A model generated the notes under the pieces. The model was not told the origin of the DNA. It was given only the letters and a program-made list of their open reading frames with translations, and did not search any database. The position numbers and the translations under genes were made by a program. A stretch of DNA of 10,866 bases, taken from NCBI GenBank assembly GCA_030596265.1, contig JAUVKM010000041.1, positions 1-10,866 of the forward strand. The letters run 5' to 3'. Origin of the DNA: Candidatus Cloacimonadota bacterium (GTDB taxonomy: Bacteria; Cloacimonadota; Cloacimonadia; Cloacimonadales; TCS61). This document shows, in pieces, positions 1-5,621 of this stretch. How positions within the stretch are numbered: the stretch's first letter is position 1; each line of letters opens with the position of its first letter.

Positions 1-59
1 ATCTAATCTTCATTTTTTCTCCAAATTATCTTTCTTTTTTACATTCATACTTTCAAATT

Positions 60-79
60 CTCAAAGCAGGAGCTTTGAG
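60..79 (-). terminator. Candidate weak terminator of the PFK operon
   Basis: A perfect 8-bp stem (CTCAAAGC at 60-67 with GCTTTGAG at 72-79, loop of 4) starts immediately after the TAG stop of the PPi-PFK gene. On the minus strand the bases after the stem are AATTTGAAAG, so the U-tract is poor. It may be a weak intrinsic terminator or an mRNA 3'-end stabilising hairpin. Nothing else is recognisable in 1-59, which is AT-rich. Confidence 0.5.
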
Positions 80-1282
80 CTACCTGATTTGTCCTATTTC
101 TTTGAGCATATTTTGAAACCACTCCTGAGAAATATCAAAAGGTTTTCCACCTTGAATCCGTGAAAAATCTATTATACTCAGTTTATCATCTGCATCCTCA
201 TCCTGACCAATAACACCACTCTGACCATTTATCGCTGCTTTTACAGCTAAATCAGCAAAAGCCATAATCAATTCCAGATCCCTATCATTTGGAGCAGAAG
301 AGCGTGCAAAATACCCACTTTTTTGAACCAATGTTTTATCTGCTCTTAGCAATTTTGTGAATTTCTTGGCAAACCATTGCCCCGGATTCAATTCATCCAA
401 TCGTACATGTCCAAAGGCATCTCTTCTCACCTCTTCCCCATTTGATTCCATCTCTGCAACAATGGTTTCTAAGCCAGCTCCTTCACTCAAGAATATATTA
501 ACACAATCTTTATCATTCATCAATTTCGATAATCTATCCATCTCTTTTGGAAGATCCAGTGTCATTTCAGGAATGAATATAGCATCTATATCCCAACGTT
601 CTTTGCCAAGTCTGATATCCGGCAGGAAAGCTCTCTTTTCTAGCTTCTTACGATATTCATAAGCTGTGGCTGCTGTGAGCCAGCCGCAATCTCTACCCAT
701 TATTTCATGTACGATCAATTGACGGGAACTTGTAGTATTCTCATTTACAACATTCTCAAAGAAAATCGCTCCTTGTTCTGCTGCCGTCCATGCTCCCAAG
801 CTTTGTGTGATCGGGATTATGTCATTATCAACTGTTTTAGGTATTCCCACAACAATAAGTTTATATCCACTCAAAGCCATATAACTGGCTAGCTCAGCCG
901 CTGATGTATTTGTGTCATCACCACCTATTGTGTGAAGAATTGTGATACCATCTTTAGTGAGTTGTTCTGCAGCAACCTGCAATGGATTTTCTCCCTTCTT
1001 CACATAACCCTTTTTTACACAATCTTCTATGTTTGTAAGCTTCACACGGCTGTTTCCCAAAACACTGCCACCAAATTTATAGAGCAATTCTGCTGAATAT
1101 CTTACACTATTTGGAATCGTGATCGAATTTCCTTCCAGTAGTCCCTTAAAACCATTTAGATAACCGATAATTTCAACATCCGGTACCAATTTTGTATACT
1201 GAACGATCAATCTTCCAATTGATGAAGAAAGGCAAGGAGCCAATCCTCCAGCAGTTAAGATTGCAACTTTATCTTTTACCAT
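80..1282 (-). CDS. pfp: Pyrophosphate-dependent 6-phosphofructokinase (diphosphate--fructose-6-phosphate 1-phosphotransferase)
   Basis: Cytoplasmic enzyme interconverting fructose 6-phosphate + PPi and fructose 1,6-bisphosphate + Pi, working in glycolysis and reversibly in gluconeogenesis. The 400-residue length fits the family. Seen in the protein: AGGLAPCLSS (11-20), the donor loop GGDDTNT (120-126), PKTVDND (148-154; D152 is the expected catalytic base), QSLGAW (160-165) and HEIMGR (192-197). The Asp after GGD and the Lys of PKT replace the two glycines of classical ATP-PFK (E. coli G104 and G124); this is the established signature of PPi use. From memory, the whole chain aligns with the roughly 404-residue Propionibacterium freudenreichii PPi-PFK, including the C-terminal VIGQDE...DKLS.IDF.RI stretch. 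The ATG has AAGGAG about 5 nt upstream. It lies 21 nt downstream of the ATP-type PFK, so the two are probably cotranscribed. Substrate preference is inferred from motifs. Confidence 0.93.
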   Translation of the reverse strand: MVKDKVAILTAGGLAPCLSSSIGRLIVQYTKLVPDVEIIGYLNGFKGLLEGNSITIPNSVRYSAELLYKFGGSVLGNSRVKLTNIEDCVKKGYVKKGENPLQVAAEQLTKDGITILHTIGGDDTNTSAAELASYMALSGYKLIVVGIPKTVDNDIIPITQSLGAWTAAEQGAIFFENVVNENTTSSRQLIVHEIMGRDCGWLTAATAYEYRKKLEKRAFLPDIRLGKERWDIDAIFIPEMTLDLPKEMDRLSKLMNDKDCVNIFLSEGAGLETIVAEMESNGEEVRRDAFGHVRLDELNPGQWFAKKFTKLLRADKTLVQKSGYFARSSAPNDRDLELIMAFADLAVKAAINGQSGVIGQDEDADDKLSIIDFSRIQGGKPFDISQEWFQNMLKEIGQIR

Positions 1283-1303
1283 TGAATCTCCTTGAATTAT
1301 CTC

Positions 1304-2401
1304 CTAATCACCAAAACTTATATCAATATCTCTGGCTGTTTGAACCAGGTCAGAATTAAGATCTACATAGTTGTATTTCTCTATTGCTTCGCTGATAGGA
1401 ACCGAAACCAGCTTTCCGTCACGAAGTGCTGCCATTTTGCCAAACTCTTTATTTAAAACCATTTCAAATGCTTTTACACCAAATTGAGTTGCCAATATTC
1501 TATCGTAAGCAATTGGTTTGCCACCTCGTTGTAAATGTCCGAGTAATGTAACCCTGATATCAGTAGTAACACCACCCTTCTTTAATTCATGCATTAAGCG
1601 GTTACCGGCTCCTCCCAATCGCAGATTATGATTACCAAATTCATCATTCTTTAGATATTGCTTATCACCATTGATAGAACGAGCTCCTTCTGAAATTACA
1701 ATATTTACAAATCCACGAGAATGATGGATTCGTTTATTGATACGTTCGATTACTTTATTAATGTCGTATGGTATTTCCGGGATCAAGCAAACTTCTGCTC
1801 CACCTGCAACAGCAGCATGAAGAGCAATCCAACCGGCTTCTCTTCCCATTACTTCCAGAATTATTATACGGTTATGGCTTTCTGCAGTTGTAACAAGTTT
1901 ATCTACTGCATCTGTAGCAATTTCTACTGCTGTGGGAAAACCAAAAGTTATATCTGTTGCACCAAGGTCATTATCAATTGTTTTAGGAACTCCAATAATA
2001 TTACAGCCCATTTCAAAAAGTTGTTGAGATATTCTTTGTGAACCATCACCACCAATACTAATAACAGCATTTACATTTAAGAATTCCAGCTTTCTTAACA
2101 TTTCAGCAGAGTGATCTTCTTCTTTCCAATTACCATCACTATCTATAACTGCCCAAGCAAACGGACCACCTTTGTTTGTTGTACCTAAAATAGTGCCACC
2201 GCGTACGTGAATTCCAGCAACTGTAGAATTATCCAATTCTACTATCTCCATAGGATCACGTAATATACCGTCAAAAGCATCTCTACTACCGATAATCTCC
2301 CAATCTTGCTCTTTTGATGCCCGTTTAACAATTGCTCTGATAACTGCATTCAAACCGGGGCAATCACCTCCACCAGTTGCTACAAGACACCTTTTCTTCA
2401 T
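1304..2401 (-). CDS. pfkA: 6-phosphofructokinase, ATP-type donor motif (group III-like, G104/K124)
   Basis: Phosphorylates fructose 6-phosphate to fructose 1,6-bisphosphate, probably with ATP. Motifs in the 365-residue product: TGGGDCPGLNAVIR (9-22), GGDGS (117-121; Gly in the position that decides ATP binding), PKTIDND (139-145; D143 catalytic), VMGREAGW (184-191), ISEGA (236-240) and the sugar-phosphate loop GHLQRGG (288-294). The combination of Gly in GGDGS with Lys in PKT is known from actinobacterial and other 'group III' ATP enzymes, so ATP is the best guess, but a mixed donor cannot be excluded. An upstream in-frame GTG at 2407 would add two residues; the ATG at 2401 is chosen because GGAG (2407-2410) lies 5 nt before it and overlaps that GTG. 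It is the first gene of a two-gene operon with the PPi-dependent enzyme. A weak -35-like TTGTCA (2453-2458) lies upstream, but no convincing -10 was found. Confidence 0.9.
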   Translation of the reverse strand: MKKRCLVATGGGDCPGLNAVIRAIVKRASKEQDWEIIGSRDAFDGILRDPMEIVELDNSTVAGIHVRGGTILGTTNKGGPFAWAVIDSDGNWKEEDHSAEMLRKLEFLNVNAVISIGGDGSQRISQQLFEMGCNIIGVPKTIDNDLGATDITFGFPTAVEIATDAVDKLVTTAESHNRIIILEVMGREAGWIALHAAVAGGAEVCLIPEIPYDINKVIERINKRIHHSRGFVNIVISEGARSINGDKQYLKNDEFGNHNLRLGGAGNRLMHELKKGGVTTDIRVTLLGHLQRGGKPIAYDRILATQFGVKAFEMVLNKEFGKMAALRDGKLVSVPISEAIEKYNYVDLNSDLVQTARDIDISFGD

Positions 2402-2406
2402 ATACA

Positions 2407-2410
2407 CTCC
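2407..2410 (-). promoter_or_regulatory. Shine-Dalgarno deciding the pfkA start
   Basis: On the minus strand GGAG is followed by TGTAT and then ATG (2401). The upstream alternative GTG (2407-2405) overlaps this GGAG and has no good site of its own, so initiation at 2401 is preferred. Confidence 0.75.
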
Positions 2411-2477
2411 ACATATACAATACTATGGTACAATCTAAAATTAGAGATATAATGACAAGTATTTTTTTAATCATCTG

Positions 2478-2501
2478 GTTACCAAACTCCGAACTGGTAA
2501 C
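2478..2501. repeat. 24-nt palindrome, first of a pair
   Basis: GTTACCA (2478-2484) pairs with TGGTAAC (2495-2501) around a 10-nt loop. It has the same length and the same outer frame (GTTnCCAAA...GGnAAC) as the palindrome 18 nt further on, so the two look like diverged copies of one REP-like unit. It sits in the 609-nt gap upstream of pfkA. Confidence 0.7.
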
Positions 2502-2519
2502 TTACTAAGATTTTATTGT

Positions 2520-2543
2520 GTTCCCAAAAAGGACTTTGGGAAC
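2520..2543. repeat. 24-nt palindrome, second of a pair
   Basis: GTTCCCAAA (2520-2528) pairs perfectly with TTTGGGAAC (2535-2543) around the loop AAGGAC. It is a 9-bp stem with no T-tract on either side (TTTTATTGT precedes it, ATGATTAG follows), so it is not an obvious terminator. See the matching palindrome at 2478-2501. Confidence 0.75.
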
Positions 2544-2593
2544 ATGATTAGAATACCGATAATTCTTCTCTGTCTCTCTGAGGAGTCTACTTG

Positions 2594-2642
2594 CCCTCGT
2601 GGAATTGTGCATCGCACACCTGTTTCACAGGATTCCACAGGG
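2594..2642. mobile_element. 49-bp T-shaped palindromic insertion flanked by CTTG
   Basis: Three adjoining stems account for the whole element. The outer stem is CCCT-(C bulge)-GTGGAAT (2594-2605) with ATTCCAC-AGGG (2632-2642). The first arm is TGTGC-ATC-GCACA (2606-2618). The second arm is CCTGT-TTC-ACAGG (2619-2631). There are no unpaired bases at the junction. CTTG occurs on both sides (2590-2593 and 2643-2646), whereas copy C of the host repeat has a single CTTG joined to the same flanks (10403-10414). It therefore reads as a MITE-like insertion with a 4-bp target duplication. No protein-coding capacity; the mobilising enzyme is unknown. Confidence 0.7.
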
Positions 2643-2725
2643 CTTGCTGTTACTCCTAACGAAGAGTCAGTAGAATTACAGATCAATTATTTGATTGTGA
2701 CCTATCCTTCCTTAAGAGAGCAACG

Positions 2726-2822
2726 TGGAAAATTCGTCCAGTCTACGACAAATCGGCTTTGCGAAGCAAAACGATGCTTCTTTTGCTCAGCTTCGACCAG
2801 GCAGGCAGGATGACGGGATTTT
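2726..2822. mobile_element. 97-nt hairpin-rich insertion in repeat copy A
   Basis: The insertion is bounded by the near-identical direct repeats GAGAGCAACG (2716-2725) and GAGAACAACG (2823-2832); copies B and C have this sequence once. The ends are imperfect inverted repeats (GGAAAATTCGTCC near the left, GGATGACGGGATTTT near the right). The interior holds nested stems such as AGCAAAA (2765-2771) with TTTTGCT (2781-2787) and GAAGC with GCTTC. No ORF of its own is credible. Insertion rather than deletion in the other copies is inferred from the flanking direct repeat. Confidence 0.5.
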
Positions 2823-2914
2823 GAGAACAACGCCTGCCCCTCTGAATAGTCTGGGGTGAAAACAATGATTTTGCAATTATCGACTCACGCTATGCTGCTA
2901 GTCAATTCTTGCAC

Positions 2915-2946
2915 AAAAAAAGCCCCTCAATTGATACTGAAGGGCT
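2915..2946 (-). terminator. Intrinsic terminator of the nuclease gene
   Basis: On the minus strand the stem AGCCCTTCAG / TTGAGGGGCT (loop TATCAA) is followed directly by seven T. The stem contains U-G wobbles that become mismatches on the plus strand, so it acts in the minus direction. It lies 64 nt downstream of the stop at 3011. The same structure recurs at 8733-8764. Confidence 0.9.
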
Positions 2947-2986
2947 TATTGCAGTAGAGATTACACACCCCGCATCTGAAGCTGCA

Positions 2987-3002
2987 CCCCTCTGAAGAGG
3001 GG
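2987..3002. repeat. Conserved 3' UTR hairpin (copy A)
   Basis: CCCCTC-TGAA-GAGGGG forms a 6-bp GC stem with a tetraloop, 8 nt after the nuclease stop codon. It is identical at 8819-8834 downstream of the DUF7901-like gene. With no T-tract it is probably not a terminator on its own; it could protect the 3' end of the mRNA. Confidence 0.6.
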
Positions 3003-3010
3003 ATTGATAA

Positions 3011-5548
3011 TTATTTCACGAGTAACATTTTTCTTTGATACTCTTTTATTTCTGTGATGAGTTTATAAAAATAAACACCACTTGAAACTTGCTTGCCCAT
3101 CTCATCATTTCCATCCCAAACAACCGATGTAATGTCATTTGCATAAACATGATCATTGAAGATTGTTCTAATTTTTGCACCTTTTATGTTGTAAATAATT
3201 AATTCTACATCACTATCTTCTGCCAAAGCGAAACTGATTGAAGTACTCGGATTAAATGGATTGGGATAATTCTGATGCAGTCCATAAGTATCCGGTGTGA
3301 TTGGTGTCTCTTCAAACGGAATTGTAACTGTGATCGGTTCATGAATTTCCGTTTCTCCTTCAAACGATACATCTTCTATCCAATACCAGTAAGTTGCATT
3401 CTGCATAACAGGTACGGTATCTACATAAACATAATCTGAAACGCTATTAATAGTTCCATTTCCGGGGACAGGATTATTTGCATTAAGATGCATAGCCTCT
3501 TCAAAATTATAAATTATTCCTCGATAAACATTCCAATATGCATTCTCTGTTTCTGATTGAGTTGTCCAATAAAGAGTTGGGATGCCGCCAATGTAAAGTG
3601 CATAGAAAGCTGAAAGATTGATGGGAAGTGGATTATCATTATTAGTATTCGGTGTGCCGAGTACATCGCCAATATCTATCCAATCATCCATGCTTGTCCC
3701 GTTGTTCGGGTATCCTGTTCTTTCAAAAACATGATCTTCCGTCCAGGTGATTCCACTTGCACCAAAATTATCTATTATTGCCCTAGAACCGTTATCCAAT
3801 TCCAGCCACTCGACTCCATCATTCAAATACATTATAGGTTCATATTGATCAGCCTCAAATCCATATGTGGATACAAAGTTCGTTTGATCACGAGCTATAA
3901 TATAATATGATTCTGCAGCAAGTTGACCGGATAGTGCAGCAGTGAGATTAGCAGGAGAAGAGCCATTATAATGAATTAAACTACAATTAGAGAGATCTAT
4001 CGTACTTGTAGTGTTATTGTATATTTCTACGAAAATACCTCTTGAAAATCTAGTATCTATCTCGGTTATTATTATATCTCCCGCTGAAGGATACAAGTTG
4101 ATCATATCATGTGAACCTAAATGTGAAACGTCATCCTGATCATATAAATCCCATTCGGTTGTTAAGGTTGTGAATGCAGATGAACCCGTTCCTGTTGGAT
4201 TTACGGTAACACCACCAGTAATATTCGATTTCCTTACTAAGGTTTTGTTTGCAGTGGAATAACCACCCGTTCCTGTCCATGCTTCTGGTGGATGATCTCC
4301 AATAACACCAAAAATATCAATATTACTACTTGTTGATATTTTATACAAGACAACTGCATCATTACCATTGAAATTAAAGGATACTGATGTTTGGTCAGGA
4401 GTTCCACCCCAGGCTGTCGCAGAGTTATGAGCCAATACATAAACATCTTTATCAGATAGCACTCCTGATAATCCAATTGTGTAATTTGGGTTTACACTTC
4501 CATTAATATATATGTCTACATTATAATCGGAAAGATTTACATCACTTCCCATTCCATTGTAAATTTCGATATATTTATTGTAACTACTTCCCTCAACATA
4601 TTCAGAAATTATCAGATCAAGTTCAGTTACACCTCCACCAGTACTCATAAAATCTGCATAAATAGGAAGATGATCGGAAGCATAATAGAGCGCATCGGCA
4701 ACAATTGCCGGTACAGCAAAATTAGTTCCATTATTTATAGATTGATTAAAATGATCTCCATCATTACCGTAAGAGGTGAAACTATTAGAGCTATATTCGA
4801 TACCTGCACCATTATTTATTCCATAGTTTCCAAAAATAAAATCAAATTTATCATCTAATCCACCAGTAGCACCATAACCAAAGTTCTCAACCCGAGTAGA
4901 TTGAGAATGAACATCTGAATAGAATGAGTTATCGTGCCAACTTCCAACTTCACTACAAAGATCTTCTGCTCTACCAATGTTACTTTCTTCATTTGCTATG
5001 AACTTCTGGTATCCATCTTCTGAATTGGTATAAAAGTTCATATCTCCCACGATGATAAATTCTGTTCCTGCTGAAAGTGCATTGAGATGACTTCTGAGAA
5101 TTGAGACAGCCGCTAAACGGTCAGCTTCATAACCCGTAGAAGATTTCAGATGGCAACTGTAAAACCGGATCGTGTTGCCGTCTATATTCATTACATATTC
5201 AGAAATATCCCGAGGAGATGTATTAATCTCATCCTGACTGATCAATGTACCAACAGAGGTTTTATAATACAGCATATTATTAAGGTCACCATCATTAATG
5301 AAATTAGATCGAGCATAGCCCCCAATGGCAGAATTCAAAATACCTAACATTATATCTGATGCTGATTCGGTTTTAATTTCCTGGCAAATTAGTATATCAG
5401 GTTCTGAATTTTCAAAAACTGTCTGAAAATCAGATAATCTATCTGTTCCATCAAAGTTTAAGGTATTATAAGACATCACCCTGAAGTTCGTATCAGAAAA
5501 GAGTGAACAAACTATTAATAAAATAAATGAAATAAATATTTTTCGCAT
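3011..5548 (-). CDS. Secreted endonuclease/exonuclease/phosphatase-fold protein with lamin-tail-like and C-terminal sorting domains
   Basis: Predicted extracellular phosphodiesterase, most likely a nuclease. The 845-residue product has a signal peptide (1-18, MRKIFISFILLIVCSLFS), an EEP catalytic domain (about 21-300), two lamin-tail-like beta domains (about 308-480 and 487-632), a fibronectin-like segment (about 641-745) and a C-terminal FlgD/T9SS-like domain (about 757-845, NYPNPFNPSTSISFAL...KMLLVK). EEP catalytic motifs are all present: SYNTLNF (26-32), CQE (55-57), SCHLKS (131-136), GDMN (168-171) and SDHLP (291-295), so an active metal-dependent enzyme is expected. The first in-frame ATG at 5596 would add 16 residues but lies inside the terminator hairpin of the preceding gene; the ATG at 5548 has AAGGA 5 nt upstream and starts exactly at a signal peptide. 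DNA versus phospholipid or other phosphodiester substrate cannot be told. The last 204 residues match the DUF7901-like protein without net gaps. Confidence 0.88.
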   Translation of the reverse strand: MRKIFISFILLIVCSLFSDTNFRVMSYNTLNFDGTDRLSDFQTVFENSEPDILICQEIKTESASDIMLGILNSAIGGYARSNFINDGDLNNMLYYKTSVGTLISQDEINTSPRDISEYVMNIDGNTIRFYSCHLKSSTGYEADRLAAVSILRSHLNALSAGTEFIIVGDMNFYTNSEDGYQKFIANEESNIGRAEDLCSEVGSWHDNSFYSDVHSQSTRVENFGYGATGGLDDKFDFIFGNYGINNGAGIEYSSNSFTSYGNDGDHFNQSINNGTNFAVPAIVADALYYASDHLPIYADFMSTGGGVTELDLIISEYVEGSSYNKYIEIYNGMGSDVNLSDYNVDIYINGSVNPNYTIGLSGVLSDKDVYVLAHNSATAWGGTPDQTSVSFNFNGNDAVVLYKISTSSNIDIFGVIGDHPPEAWTGTGGYSTANKTLVRKSNITGGVTVNPTGTGSSAFTTLTTEWDLYDQDDVSHLGSHDMINLYPSAGDIIITEIDTRFSRGIFVEIYNNTTSTIDLSNCSLIHYNGSSPANLTAALSGQLAAESYYIIARDQTNFVSTYGFEADQYEPIMYLNDGVEWLELDNGSRAIIDNFGASGITWTEDHVFERTGYPNNGTSMDDWIDIGDVLGTPNTNNDNPLPINLSAFYALYIGGIPTLYWTTQSETENAYWNVYRGIIYNFEEAMHLNANNPVPGNGTINSVSDYVYVDTVPVMQNATYWYWIEDVSFEGETEIHEPITVTIPFEETPITPDTYGLHQNYPNPFNPSTSISFALAEDSDVELIIYNIKGAKIRTIFNDHVYANDITSVVWDGNDEMGKQVSSGVYFYKLITEIKEYQRKMLLVK

Positions 5549-5553
5549 AAATA

Positions 5554-5558
5554 TCCTT
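5554..5558 (-). promoter_or_regulatory. Shine-Dalgarno deciding the nuclease start
   Basis: AAGGA on the minus strand, then TATTT, then ATG at 5548. It favours this start over the ATG at 5596 within the upstream terminator. Confidence 0.75.
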
Positions 5559-5569
5559 ACCTTTAAGTT

Positions 5570-5603
5570 AAAAAAAGGGGTTGAACTTACGTTCATCCCC
5601 TTT
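5570..5603 (-). terminator. Intrinsic terminator after the 914-residue adhesin-like gene
   Basis: Minus strand: AAAGGGG-A-TGAAC, loop GTAA, GTTCA-A-CCCCTTT, followed by TTTT. The stem has four G-C pairs, one A.A mismatch and five more pairs, and runs into a seven-T tract. It begins about 18 nt after the stop at 5622 and ends only 21 nt before the nuclease ATG, leaving no room for a separate downstream promoter. Confidence 0.88.
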
Positions 5604-5621
5604 CTTATTTTTTAGCTTTCT

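Larger units (their letters stand above)
2583..2897. repeat. Dispersed intergenic repeat, copy A (interrupted)
   Basis: Aligns with copies B (8577-8666) and C (10396-10552). Shared blocks are GAGTCTACTTG, CTGTTACT..TAACGAAGAGT (2647-2667), CCTTCCTTA (2707-2715), GAGAACAACGCCTGCCCC (2823-2840), GTGAAAAcAATGATTT (2856-2871) and GCAATTATCGACTCACGCT (2873-2891). Relative to copy C it carries two insertions (2594-2642 plus one CTTG, and 2726-2822). It lies downstream of the nuclease gene, beyond that gene's terminator. Confidence 0.8.

Noticed and set aside
357..892. Plus-strand ORFs opposite the PPi-PFK gene
   Set aside because: They lie antisense to a fully recognisable enzyme, have no ribosome site and resemble no known protein.
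2405..2407. GTG as start of the ATP-type PFK
   Set aside because: It overlaps the GGAG that serves the ATG at 2401 and would have no Shine-Dalgarno of its own.
2594..2642. tRNA or tRNA-like gene
   Set aside because: The three-arm fold has only two short side arms with 3-nt loops and an outer stem, at 49 nt; there is no anticodon arm or T-loop consensus.
2544..2813. 89-codon plus-strand ORF
   Set aside because: It runs through the T-shaped element, the repeat and the second insertion, its start lies at the foot of a hairpin, and its composition (Cys, Arg, Ser rich, no domain) looks random. Copies B and C do not keep the frame.
2583..2897. CRISPR array
   Set aside because: The repeats are single dispersed copies kilobases apart with varied internal palindromes, not regularly spaced short repeats with unique spacers, and no cas gene is present.
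5549..5596. 16-residue N-terminal extension of the nuclease
   Set aside because: Its ATG lies inside the terminator hairpin of the upstream gene, and starting there would put 16 residues before the signal peptide. The ATG at 5548 has a good AAGGA.
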